From positions 100,879,657 through 100,943,656 of the forward strand of contig OX388343.1 in NCBI GenBank assembly GCA_947579665.1: 64,000 bases of DNA, read 5' to 3'. The first letter of the stretch is position 1. Each line of letters starts with the position of its first letter. Below are positions 1 through 11,348 of this stretch, one piece after another. The notes beneath the pieces are model-generated. The model saw only the letters and a list, made by a program, of their open reading frames with translations, had not been told where the DNA came from and did not search any database. The stretch comes from Sympetrum striolatum (Eukaryota > Arthropoda > Insecta > Odonata > Libellulidae). The translations under genes were made by a program, and so were the position numbers.

Positions 1-568
1 CTGCAACCGGATTGACGTAAATATAAGCTAATTTAGTCGTAGTAAATGCTGTGAATACTTTATTTCGTAATTAATTTTAGTCTTATCGATTTGATGCATT
101 TTGTATATCATTTATATGTTATTTTTACCATCAATGATCGCTCTCGTGTATTATTTCAGGCAATGCATTCTGGATATTCGGAGGATGAGTCGGAGAAGAA
201 TGTTTCTTGACCAAATGAAGAGCATTGGATTCCTGCAACCGGATTGTTGTAAATTTAATCTAATTAAGTCGTAGTAAATGCTCTTAATTCTTTATTTCGT
301 ATTTAATTTTAGTCTTATCGATTTGATGCATTTTGTATATCATATATAAGTTATTTTTAACATCAATGATTGCTCTCGTGTATTATTTCAGGCTATGCAT
401 TCCAGATATTCGGAGGATAAGTCGGAGAAGATTGTTTCTTGACCAAATGGAGAGCATTGGATTCCTGTAACCGGATTGTCGTAAATATAAGCTAATTTAG
501 TCGTAGTAAATGCATTGAATTCCTTATTTCGTAATAAATTTTAGTCTTATCGATTTGATGCATTTTGT
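1..568 (+). repeat. Segment shared with 4,404-4,971 (19-monomer offset)
   Basis: Position 1 aligns with 4,404. Private variants match at this 4,403-bp offset: ATGATCGCTCTCG at 138 and 4,541, the TATCATATATAAG form, GGATAAGTCGG, and GCATTGAATT followed by CGTAATAAAT. The match decays near 570, where this copy reads TATGTCATTTATAAG and the other reads TATATAATTTATAAG. The offset is 19 monomers minus 5 bp, the deficit expected from a few 231-bp monomers. It records an ancestral multi-monomer duplication, now partly scrambled. Confidence 0.8.
233..464 (+). repeat. Exemplar of the 232-bp monomer (type I)
   Basis: This is one complete monomer, counted from CTGCAACCGG to the base before the next CTGTAACCGG. 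The unit holds two ATGCAT sites (in GATGCATTTT and CTATGCATTC) and an ATCGAT. Type I is defined by GATTGCTCTCGTGTATTATT upstream of TTCAGG, usually with TATATCATTTATAAG or TATATCATTTATATG before it. Because 232 is not a multiple of 3, reading frames shift between consecutive type I monomers, and stop codons occur in all frames of the normal unit. Confidence 0.93.
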
Positions 569-696
569 ATGTCATTTATAAGTTATTTTTAACATCAATG
601 ATTGCTCTCGTGTATTATTTCAGGCTATGCATTCCAGATATTCGGAGGATGAGTCGGAGAAGATTGTTTCTTGACCAAATGAAGAGCATTGGATTC

Positions 697-927
697 CTGT
701 AACCGGATTGTCGTAAATATAAGCTAATTTAGTCGTAGTAAATGCTGTGAATTCTTTATTTCGTAATTAATTTTAGTCTTATCGATTTGATGCATTTTGT
801 ATATAATTTATAAGTTATTTTTATCATCAATGATTCTCCCCTTTATTATTTCAGGCTATGCATTCCGGATATTCGGAGGATGAGTCGGAGAAGATTGTTT
901 CTTGACCAAATGAAGAGCATTGGATTC
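697..927 (+). repeat. Exemplar of the 231-bp monomer (type II)
   Basis: The unit is one base shorter because GATTGCTCTCGTGTATT is replaced by GATTCTCCCCTTTATT. The patch usually travels with TATATAATTTATAAG and TTTTTATCATC, so it behaves as a linked block. Type II occurs in clusters across 1-38 kb and more sparsely after 48 kb (for example near 49.29, 49.75, 51.83 and 56.93 kb); I saw none in 38.4-48.3 kb. Recombinant monomers with TATATAATTT but the type I GATTGCTCTCG patch also exist (near 4,045-4,085), showing exchange within the monomer. Confidence 0.9.
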
Positions 928-1978
928 CTGTAACCGGATTGTCGTAAATATAAGCTAATTTAGTCGTAGTAAATGCTGTGAATTCTTTATTTCGTAATTA
1001 ATTTTAGTCTTATCGATTTGATGCATTTTGCATATAATTTATAAGTTATTTTTATCATCAATGATTCTCCCCTTTATTATTTCAGGCTATGCATTCCGGA
1101 TATTCGGAGGATGAGTCGGAGAAGATTGTTTCTCGACCAAATGAAGAGCATTGCATTCCTATAACCGGATTGTCGTAAATATAAGCTAATTTAGTCGTAG
1201 TAAATGCTCTTAATTCTTTATTTCGTATTTAATTTTAGTCTTATCGATTTGATGCATTTTGTATATCATTTATAAGTTATTTTTAACATCAATGATTGCT
1301 CTCGTGTATTATTTCAGGCAATGCATTCCGGATATTCGGAGGATGAGTCGGAGAAGAATGTTTCTTGACCAAATGAAGAGCATTGGATTCCTGGAACCGG
1401 ATTGACGTAAATATAAGCTAATTTAGTCGTAGTAAATGCTGTGAATACTTTATTTCGTAATTAATTTTAGTCTTATCGATTTGATGAATTTTGTATATCA
1501 TTTATATGTTATTTTTACCATCAATGATTGCTCTCGTGTATTATTTCAGGCAATGCATTCCGGATATTCGGAGGATGAGTCGGAGAAGAATGTTTCTTGA
1601 CCACATGAAGAGCATTGGATTCCTGGAACCGGATTGTCGTGAATATAAGCTAATTTAGTAGTAGTAAATGCTGTGAACACTTTATTTCGTAATTAATTTT
1701 AGTCTTATCGATTTGATGCATTTTGTATATCATTTATATGTTATTTTTACCATCAATGATTGCTCTCGTGTATTATTTCAGGCAATGCATTCTGGATATT
1801 CGGATGATGAGTCGGAGAAGAATGTTTCTTGACCAAATGAAGAGCATTGGATTCCTGCAACCGGATTGTTGTAAATATAATCTAATTAAGTCGTAGTTAA
1901 TGCTCTTAATTCTTTATTTCGTATTTAATTTTAGTCTTATCGATTTGATGCATTTTGTATATCATTTATAAGTTATTT
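697..1978 (+). repeat. Segment copied at 7,877-9,158 (31-monomer offset)
   Basis: The rare variant TCTCGACCAAATG followed by ATTGCATTCC lies at 1,131 and again at 8,311 (7,180 bp, 31 monomers) and 10,162. TTTTGCATATAATTT just upstream is also shared. Monomer order matches from about 697 until about 1,979, where this copy reads TTTTTATCATC and the other reads TTTTTAACATC. Scattered single-base differences separate the copies. Confidence 0.78.
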
Positions 1979-2013
1979 TTATCATCAATGATTGCTCTCT
2001 TGTATTATTTCAG

Positions 2014-2102
2014 GCTATGCATTCCGGATATTCGGAGGATGAGTCGGAGAAGATTGTTTCTTGCCCAAATGAAGAGCATTTGATTCCTGGTCCCGGATTG
2101 TC
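2014..2102 (+). other. Exon-like half of a monomer (89 bp, ~46% GC) with uninterrupted frame
   Basis: This segment starts after TTATTTCAG and ends before GTAAATATAAG. From ATG at 2,017 it reads MHSGYSEDESEKIVS, then continues because the usual TGA (TCT TGA CCA) is TGC here (TTGCCC). The frame ends at TAA 2,104-2,106, giving 29 codons. A second frame, containing RRMSRRRLFLDQMKS, also has no stop across the 89 bp in GATTGTC-type monomers. Composition and boundaries resemble an internal exon, but two open frames in 89 bp is weak evidence. I know of no homologous protein. It could be chance. Confidence 0.35.
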
Positions 2103-2245
2103 GTAAATATAAGCTAATTTAGTCGTAGTAATTGCTGTTAATTCTTTATTTCGTAATTAATTTTAGTCTTATAGATTTGATGCATTTTGTATATCATTTA
2201 TAAGTTATTTTTATCATCAATGATTGCTCTCGTGTATTATTTCAG
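2103..2245 (+). other. Intron-like half of a monomer (143 bp, ~24% GC)
   Basis: The segment begins GTAAAT (one mismatch to the GTAAGT donor consensus) and ends with a T-rich run and CAG (TTATTTCAG), followed by G. A TCAAT element about 35 bases before the AG could serve as a branch site. The same donor-like and acceptor-like strings recur in nearly every monomer simply because the array is homogeneous. Splicing is not shown by the sequence; this is a structural resemblance. Confidence 0.3.
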
Positions 2246-2254
2246 GTTATGCAT

Positions 2255-2268
2255 TCCGAATATTCGGA
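2255..2268. repeat. 14-bp perfect palindrome in variant monomer
   Basis: TCCGAATATTCGGA is its own reverse complement. Most monomers have TCCGGATATTCGGA, the same dyad with one mismatched pair, so a single G-to-A change completes it. Other occurrences I located are 2,719-2,732, 14,758-14,771, 15,222-15,235 and 61,831-61,844; it is also present in the matching monomers of the 16.8, 22.4 and 28.4 kb HOR copies. A short dyad could extrude or bind a dimeric protein, but no function is shown. Confidence 0.8.
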
Positions 2269-4403
2269 GGATGAGTCGGAGAAGATTGTTTCTTGACCAT
2301 ATGAAGAGCATTGGATTCCTGGAACCGGATTTACGTAAATATAAGCCAATTTAGTCTTAGTAAATGCTGTTAATTCTTTATTTCGTAATTAATCTTAGTC
2401 TTATGGATTTGATCCATTTTGTATATCATTTATAAGATATTTTTATCATCATTGATTGCTCTCGCGTCTTATTTCAGGCTATGCATTCCGGATATTCGGA
2501 GGATTAGTCGGAGAAGATTGTTTCTTGACCAAATGAAGAGCATTGGATTCCTGGTCCCAGATTGTCGTAAATATAAGCTAATTTAGTCGTAGTAAATGTT
2601 GTTAATTCTTTATTTCGTAATTAATTATAGTCTTATAGATTTGATGCATTTTGTATATCATTTATAAGTTATTTTTATCATCAATGATTGCTCTCGTGTA
2701 TTATTTCAGGCTATGCATTCCGAATATTCGGAGGATGAGTCGGAGAAGATTGTTTCTTGACCAAATGAAGAGCATTGGATTCCTGGAACCGGATTGACGT
2801 AAATATAAGCTAATTTAGTCGTAGTAAATGCTGTGAATACTTTATTTCGTAATTAATTTTAGTCTTATGGATTTGATGCATTTTGTATATCATTTATATG
2901 TTATTTTTACCATCAATGATTGCTCTCGTGTATTATTTCAGGCAATGCATTCCGGATATTCGGAGGATGAGTCGGAGAAGAATGTTTCTTGACCACATGA
3001 AGAGCATTGGATTCCTGGAACCGGATTGTCGTGAATATAAGCTAATTTAGTAGTAGTAAATGCTGTGAACACTTTATTTCGTAATTAATTTTAGTCTTAT
3101 CGATTTGATGCATTTTGTATATCATTTATATGTTATTTTTACCATCAATGATTGCTCTCGTGTATTATTTCAGGCAATGCATTCTGGATATTCGGAGGAT
3201 GAGTCGGAGAAGAATGTTTCTTGACCAAATGAAGAGCATTGGATTCCTGCAACTAGATTGTTGTAAATATAATCTAATTAAGTCGTAGTAAATGCTCTTA
3301 ATTCTTTATTTCGTATTTAATTTTAGTCTTATCGATTTGATGCATTTTGTATATCATTTATAAGTTATTTTTAACATCAATGATTGCTCTCGTGTATTAT
3401 TTCAGGCTATGCATTCCAGATATTCGGAGGATGAGTCGGAGAAGATTGTTTCTTGACGAAATGGAGAGCATTGGATTCCTGTAACCGGATTGTCGTAAAT
3501 ATAAGCTAATTTTGTCGTAGTAAATTCTGTGAATTCTTTATTTCGTAATTAAATTTAGTCTTATCGAATTGATGCATTTTGTATATAATTTATAAGTTAT
3601 TTTTATCATCAATGATTCTCCCCTTTATTATTTCAGGCTATGCATTCCGGATATTCGGAGGATGAGTCGGAGAAGATTGTTTCTTGACCAAATGAAGAGC
3701 ATTGGATTCCTGGAACCGGATTGACGTAAATATAAGCTAATTTAGTCGTAGTAAATGCTGTGAATTATTTATTTCGTAATTAATTTTTGTCTTATCGATT
3801 TGATGCATTTTGTATATAATTTATAAGTTATTTGATCATCAATGATTCTCCCCTTTATTATTTCAGGCTATGCATTCCGGATATTCGGAGGATGAGTCGG
3901 AGAAGATTGTTTCTTGACCAAATGAAGAGCATTGGATTCCTGTAACCAGATTGTCGTAAATATAAGCAAATTTAGTCGTAGTAAATGCTGTGAATTCTTT
4001 ATTTCGTAATTAATTTTAGTCTTATCGATTTGATGCATTTTGTATATAATTTATAAGTTATTTTTATCATCAATGATTGCTCTCGTGTATTATTTCAGGC
4101 TATGCATTCTGGATATTCGGAGGATGAGTCGGAGAAGATTGTTTCTTGACCAAATGAAGAGCATTGGATTCCTGTAACCGAATTGTCGTAAATATAAGCT
4201 AATTTAGTCGTAGTAAATGCTCTTAATTCTTTATTTCGTATTTAATTTTAGTCTTATCGATTTGATGCATTTTGTATATCATTTATAAGTTATTTTTAAC
4301 ATCAATGATTGCTCTCGTGTATTATTTCAGGCAATGCATTCCGGATATTCGGAGGATGAGTCGGAGAAGAATGTTTCTTGACCAAATGAAGAGCATTGGA
4401 TTC

Positions 4404-4971
4404 CTGCAACCGGATTGACGTAAATATAAGCTAATTTAGTCGTAGTAAATGCTGTGAATACTTTATTTCGTAATTAATTTTAGTCTTATCGATTTGATGC
4501 ATTTTGTATATCATTTATATGTTATTTTTACCATCAATGATCGCTCTCGTGTATTATTTCAGGCAATGCATTCTGGATATTCGGAGGATGAGTCGGAGAA
4601 GAATGTTTCTTGACCAAATGAAGAGCATTGGATTCCTGCAACCGGATTGTTGTAAATTTAATCTAATTAAGTCGTAGTAAATGCTCTTAATTCTTTATTT
4701 CGTATTTAATTTTAGTCTTATCGATTTGATGCATTTTGTATATCATATATAAGTTATTTTTAACATCAATGATTGCTCTCGTGTATTATTTCAGGCTATG
4801 CATTCCAGATATTCGGAGGATAAGTCGGAGAAGATTGTTTCTTGACCAAATGGAGAGCATTGGATTCCTGTAACCGGATTGTCGTAAATATAAGCTAATT
4901 TAGTCGTAGTAAATGCATTGAATTCTTTATTTCGTAATAAATTTTAGTCTTATCGATTTGATGCATTTTGT
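4404..4971 (+). repeat. Second copy of the 1-568 segment
   Basis: This is the partner of 1-568, with the rare variant ATGATCGCTCTCG at 4,541. The same monomer order (GACG type, TTGT type, GGATAAG type, GCATTG type) recurs near 19.2-19.8 kb and in later HOR copies, but there with GATATTTGG instead of GATATTCGG before GATAAG. The order is therefore old and the copies carry their own diagnostic substitutions. Confidence 0.78.
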
Positions 4972-5542
4972 ATATAATTTATAAGTTATTTTTATCATCA
5001 ATGATTCTCCCCTTTATTATTTCAGGCTATGCATTCCGGATATTCGGAGGATGAGTCGGAGAAGATTGTTTCTTGACCAAATGAAGAGCATTGGATTCCT
5101 GGAACCGGATTGACGTAAATATAAGCTAATTTAGTCGTAGTAAATGCTGTGAATTATTTATTTCGTAATTAATTTTAGTCTTATCGATTTGATGCATTTT
5201 GTATATAATTTATAAGTTATTTTTATCATCAATGATTCTCCCCTTTATTATTTCAGGCTATGCATTCCGGATATTCGGAGGATGAGTCGGAGAAGATTGT
5301 TTCTTGACCAAATGTAGAGCAATGGATTCCTGTAACCGGATTGTCGTAAATATAAGCAAATTTAGTCGTAGTAAATGCTGTGAATTCTTTATTTCGTAAT
5401 TAATTTTAGTCTTATCGATTTGATGCATTTTGTATATAATTTATAAGTTATTTTTATCATCAATGATTGCTCTCGTGTATTATTTCAGGCTATGCATTCT
5501 GGATATTCGGAGTATGAGTCGGAGAAGATTCTTTCTTGACCA

Positions 5543-6950
5543 TATGAAGAGCATTGGAATCCTGGAACCGGATTGACGTAAATATAACCTAATTTAGTCG
5601 TAGTATATGCTCTTAATTCTTTATTTCGTAACTAATTTTAGTCTTATCGATTTGATGCATTTTGTATATCATTTATAATTACTTTTATCATCAATGATTG
5701 CTCTCGTGAATTATTTCAGGGTATGCATTTCGGATATTCGGAGGATGAGTCGGAGAAGATTGTTTCTTGACCAAATGAAGAGCATTGGAATCCTGGAACC
5801 GGATTGACGTAAATATAACCTAATTTAGTCGTAGTATATGCTCTTAATTCTTTATTTCGTAACTAATTTTAGTCTTATCGATTTGATGCATTTTGTATAT
5901 CATTTATAATTACTTTTATCATCAATGATTGCTCTCGTGTATTATTTCAGGGTATGCATTTCGGATATTCGGAGGATGAGTCGGAGAAGATTGTTTCTTG
6001 ACCAAATGAAGAGCATTGGAATCCTGGAACCGGATTGACGTAAATATAACCTAATTTAGTCGTAGTATATGCTGTTAATTCTTTATTTCGTAACTAATTT
6101 TAGTCTTATCGATTTGATGCATTTTGTATATCATTTATAATTACTTTATATCATCAATGATTGCTCTCGTGTATTATTTCAGGCTATGCATTTCGGATAT
6201 TCGGAGGATGAGTCGGAGAATATTGTTTCTTGACCAAATGAAGAGCATTGGATTCCTGGAACCGGATTGACGTAAATATAACCTAATTTAGTCGTAGTAT
6301 ATGCGGTTAATTCTTTATTTCGTAATAAATTTTAGTCTTATCGATTTGATACATTTTGTATATCATTTATAAGTTATTTTTATCATCAATGATTGCTCTC
6401 GTGTATTATTTCAGGCTATGCATTCCGGATATTCGGAGGATGAGTCGGAGAAGATTGTTTCTTTCCAAATGAAGAGCATTGGATTCCTGGAACCGGATTG
6501 ACGTAAATAAAAGCTAATTTAGTCGTAGTAAATGCTGTTAATTCTTTATTTCGTAATTAATTTTAGTCTTATCGATTTGATGTATTTTATATATCATTTT
6601 TAAGTTAGTTTTATCATCAATGATTGCTCTCGTGTATTTTTTCAGGCTATGCATTCCGGATATTTGGAGGATGAGACGGAGAAGATTGTTTCTTGACCAA
6701 ATGAAAAGCATTGGATTCCTGGAACCCGATTGTCGTAAATATAAGCTAATTTAGTCGTAGTAAATGCTGATAATTCTCTATTTCGTATTAATTTTAGTCA
6801 TATCGATTTGATGCATTTTGTATATCATTGATAACTTATTTTTACCATCAATCATTGCTCTCTTGTATTTTTTCAGGCTATGCATTCCGGATATTCGGAG
6901 GATGAGTCGGAGAAGATTGTTTCTTGACCACATGAAGAACATTGGATTCC
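5543..6950 (+). repeat. Island of domain-B-like monomers inside domain A
   Basis: About six monomers here carry variants otherwise typical of 38.4-48 kb: ATAACCTAATTTAG with GTAGTATATGC, CGTAACTAATTTT, TTTATAATTACTTT, GCATTTCGGATATTC, GGAGAATATTG (6,217; also near 39,819 and 43,768), GATGTATTTTATATATC, GGAACCCGATTGTCG and CGTATTAATTTTAGTCAT. Flanking monomers on both sides are of the A type. The first monomers are nearly identical neighbours: GGAATCCTGG occurs at 5,556, 5,787 and 6,018, exactly 231 bp apart. This looks like local single-monomer amplification on an older B-type background. Confidence 0.75.
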
Positions 6951-7645
6951 TGTAACCGGATTGTCGTAAATATAAGCTAATTTAGTCGTAGTAAATGCTG
7001 TGAATTCTTTATTTCGTAATTAATTTTAGTCTTATCTATTTGATGCATTTTGTATATAATTTATAAGTTATTTTTAACATCAATGATTGCTCTCGTGTAT
7101 TATTTCAGGATATGCATTCCGGATATTCGGAGGATGAGTCGGAGAAGATTGTTTCTTGACCAAATGAAGAGCATTGGATTCCTGTAACCGGATTGTCGTA
7201 AATATAAGCTAATTTAGTCGTAGTAAATGCTCTTAATTCTTTATTTCGTATTTAATTTTAGTCTTATCGATTTGATGCATTTTGTATATAATTTATAATT
7301 TATTTTTACCATCAATGGTTGCTCTCGTGTATTATTTCAGGCAATGCATTCCGGATATTCGGAGGATGAGTCGGAGAAGAATGTTTCTTGACCACATGAA
7401 GAGCATTGGATTCCTGGAACCGGATTGTCGTAAATATAAGCTAATTTAGTCGTAGTAAATGCTGTGAATACTTTATTTCGTAATTAATTTTAGTCTTATC
7501 GATTTCATGCATTTTGTATATCATTTATATGTTATTTTTACCATCAATGATTGCTCTCTTGTATTATTTCAGGCAATGCATTCTGGATATTCGGAGGATG
7601 AGTCGGAGAAGAATGTTTCTTGACCAATTGAAGAGCATTGGATTC

Positions 7646-9497
7646 CTATAACCGGATTGTCGTAAATATAAGCTAATTTAGTCGTAGTAAATGCTTTGAA
7701 TTCTTTATATCGTAATTAATTTTAGTCTTACCGATTTGATGCATTATGTATATAATTTATAAGTTATTTTTATCATCAATAATTCTCCCCTTTATTATTT
7801 CAGGCTATGCATTCCGCATATTCGGAGGATGAGTCGGAGAAGATTGTTTCTTGACCACATGAAGAGCATTGGATTCCTGTAACCGGATTGTCGTAAATAT
7901 AAGCTAATTTAGTCGTAGTAAATGCTGTGAATTCTTTATTTCGTAATTAATTTTAGTCTTATCGATTTGATGTATTTTGTATATAATTTATAAGTTATTT
8001 TTATCATCAATGATTCTCCCCTTTATTATTTCAGGCTATGCATTCCGGATATTCGGAGGATGAGTCGGAGAAGATTGTTTCTTGACCAAATGAAGAGCAT
8101 TGGATTCCTGTAACCGGATTGTCGTAAATATAAGCTAATTTAGTCGTAGTAAATGCTGTGAATTCTTTATTTCGTAATTAATTTTAGTCTTATCGATTTG
8201 ATGCATTTTGCATATAATTTATAAGTTATTTTTATCATCAATGATTCTCCCCTTTATTATTTCAGGCTATGCATTCCGGATATTCGGAGGATGAGTCGGA
8301 GAAGATTGTTTCTCGACCAAATGAAGAGCATTGCATTCCTATAACCGGATTGTCGTAAATATAAGCTAATTTAGTCGTAGTAAATGCTCTTAATTCTTTA
8401 TTTCGTATTTAATTTTAGTCTTATCGATATGATGCATTTTGTATATCATTTATAAGTTATTTTTAACATCAATGATTGCTCTCGTGTATTATTTCAGGCA
8501 ATGCATTCCGGATATTCGGAGGATGAGTCGGAGAAGAATGTTTCTTGACCAAATGAAGAGCATTGGATTCCTGGAACCGGATTGACGTAAATATAAGCTA
8601 ATTTAGTCGTAGTAAATGCTGTGAATACTTTATTTCGTAATTAATTTTAGTCTTATCGATTTGATGCATTTTGTATATCATTTATATGTTATTTTTACCA
8701 TCAATGATTGCTCTCGTGTATTATTTCAGGCAATGCATTCCGGATATTCGGAGGATGAGTCGGAGAAGAATGTTTCTTGACCACATGAAGAGCATTGGAT
8801 TCCTGGAACCGGATTGTCGTGAATATAAGCTAATTTAGTAGTAGTAAATGCTGTGAACACTTTAATTCGTAATTAATTTTAGTCTTATCGATTTGATGCA
8901 TTTTGTATATCAATTATATGTTATTTTTACCATCAATGATTGCTCTCGTGTATTATTTCAGGCAATGCATTCTGGATATTCGGATGATGAGTCGGAGAAG
9001 AATGTTTCTTGACCAAATGAGGAGCATTGGATTCCTGCAACCGGATTGTTGTAAATATAATCTAATTAAGTCGTAGTTAATGCTCTTAATTCTTTATTTC
9101 GTATTTAATTTTAGTCTTATCGATTTGATGCATTTTGTATATCATTTATAAGTTATTTTTAACATCAATGATTGCTCTCGTGTATTATTTCAGGCTATGC
9201 ATTCCAGATATTCGGAGGATGAGTCGGAGAAGATTGTTTCTTGACCAAATGGAGAGCATTGGATTCCTGTAACCGGATTGTCGTAAATATAAGCTAATTT
9301 AGTCGTAGTAAATGCATTGAATTCTTTATTTCGTAATAAATTTTAGTCTTATCGATTTGATGCATTTTGTATATAATTTATAAGTTATTTTTATCATCAA
9401 TGATTCTCCCCTTTATTATTTCAGGCTATGCATTCCGGATATTCGGAGGATGAGTCGGAGAAGATTGTTTCTTGACCAAATGAAGAGCATTGGATTC
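7646..9497 (+). repeat. 8-monomer tandem duplication, copy 1 (1,852 bp)
   Basis: The copy begins at CTATAACCGG. Diagnostic variants recur 1,851-1,852 bp later: TTCTTTATATCG at 7,701 and 9,553, CTTACCGATTTG with GCATTATGTAT, CCGCATATTCGG, and TCTCGACCAAATG at 8,311 and 10,162. Substitutions between copies are few (for example GATGTATTTTG in this copy against GATGCATTTTG in the next). The pattern indicates a recent tandem duplication of an 8-monomer block by unequal exchange. Confidence 0.85.
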
Positions 9498-11348
9498 CTA
9501 TAACCGGATTGTCGTAAATATAAGCTAATTTAGTCGTAGTAAATGCTTTGAATTCTTTATATCGTAATTAATTTTAGTCTTACCGATTTGATGCATTATG
9601 TATATAATTTATAAGTTATTTTTATCATCAATAATTCTCCCCTTTATTATTTCAGGCTATGCATTCCGCATATTCGGAGGATGAGTCGGAGAAGATTGTT
9701 TCTTGACCACATGAAGAGCATTGGATTCCTGTAACCGGATTGTCGTAAATATAAGCTAATTTAGTCGTAGTAAATGCTGTGAATTCTTTATTTCGTAATT
9801 AATTTTAGTCTTATCGATTTGATGCATTTTGTATATAATTTATAAGTTATTTTTATCATCAATGAACTCCCCTTTATTATTTCAGGCTATGCATTCCGGA
9901 TATTCGGAGGATGAGTCGGAGAAGATTGTTTCTTGACCAAATGAAGAGCATTGGATTCCTGTAACCGGATTGTCGTAAATATAAGCTAATTTAGTCGTAG
10001 TAAATGCTGTGAATTCTTTATTTCGTAATTAATTTTAGTCTTATCGATTTGATGCATTTTGCATATAATTTATAAGTTATTTTTATCATCAATGATTCTC
10101 CCCTTTATTATTTCAGGCTATGCATTCCGGATATTCGGAGGATGAGTCGGAGAAGATTGTTTCTCGACCAAATGAAGAGCATTGCATTCCTATAACCGGA
10201 TTGTCGTAAATATAAGCTAATTTAGTCGTAGTAAATGCTCTTAATTCTTTATTTCGTATTTAATTTTAGTCTTATCGATTTGATGCATTTTGTATATCAT
10301 TTATAAGTTATTTTTAACATCAATGATTGCTCTCGTGTATTATTTCAGGCAATGCATTCCGGATATTCGGAGGATGAGTCGGAGAAGAATGTTTCTTGAC
10401 CAAATGAAGAGCATTGGATTCCTGGAACCGGATTGACGTAAATATAAGCTAATTTAGTCGTAGTAAATGCTGTGAATACTTTATTTCGTAATTAATTTTA
10501 GTCTTATTGATTTGATGCATTTTGTATATCATTTATATGTTATTTTTACCATCAATGATTGCTCTCGTGTATTATTTCAGGCAATGCATTCCGGATATTC
10601 GGAGGATGAGTCGGAGAAGAATGTTTCTTGACCACATGAAGAGCATTGGATTCCTGGAACCGGATTGTCGTGAATATAAGCTAATTTAGTAGTAGTAAAT
10701 GCTGTGAACACTTTATTTCGTAATTAATTTTAGTCTTATCGATTTGATGCATTTTGTATATCATTTATATGTTATTTTTACCATCAATGATTGCTCTCGT
10801 GTATTATTTCAGGCAATGCATTCTGGATATTCGGATGATGAGTCGGAGAAGAATGTTTCTTGACCAAATGAAGAGCATTGGATTCCTGCAACCGGATTGT
10901 TGTAAATATAATCTAATTAAGTCGTAGTTAATGCTCTTAATTCTTTATTTCGTATTTAATTTTAGTCTTATCGATTTGATGCATTTTGTATATCATTTAT
11001 AAGTTATTTTTAACATCAATGATTGCTCTCGTGTATTATTTCAGGCTATGCATTCCAGATATTCGGAGGATGAGTCGGAGAAGATTGTTTCTTGACCAAA
11101 TGGAGAGCATTGGATTCCTGTAACCGGATTGTCGTAAATATAAGCTAATTTAGTCGTAGTAAATGCATTGAATTCTTTATTTCGTAATAAATTTTAGTCT
11201 TATCGATTTGATGCATTTTGTATATAATTTATAAGTTATTTTTATCATCAATGATTCTCCCCTTTATTATTTCAGGCTATGCATTCCGGATATTCGGAGG
11301 ATGAGTCGGAGAAGATTGTTTCTTGACCAAATGAAGAGCATTGGATTC
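9498..11348 (+). repeat. 8-monomer tandem duplication, copy 2 (1,851 bp)
   Basis: This is the direct tandem partner of 7,646-9,497, beginning at the same CTATAACCGG landmark. It is 1 bp shorter because one type II monomer near 9,864 reads AATGAACTCCCC rather than AATGATTCTCCCC, although other small indels may contribute. The block ends where the next monomer switches to CTGGAACCGGATTGACG. Confidence 0.85.

Noticed and set aside
225..250. CENP-B box-like element in ATTCCTGGAACCGGATTG
   Set aside because: TTCCTGGAACCGGA looks similar to the CENP-B box, but the essential TTCG and CGGG core bases are not in the required positions and the spacing is off by a base.
796..815. TATA-box promoter (TTGTATATAATTTATAAG)
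   Set aside because: AT-rich satellite makes TATATAA strings expected by chance, and no initiator, downstream gene or conserved spacing supports a promoter.
1383..1391. TTCCTGGAA as a STAT/GAS-type (TTCNNNGAA) site
   Set aside because: It matches by sequence but is a 9-bp motif present in many monomers only because the array is homogeneous; variants (CTGTAACC, CTGCAACC, CTATAACC) destroy it freely.
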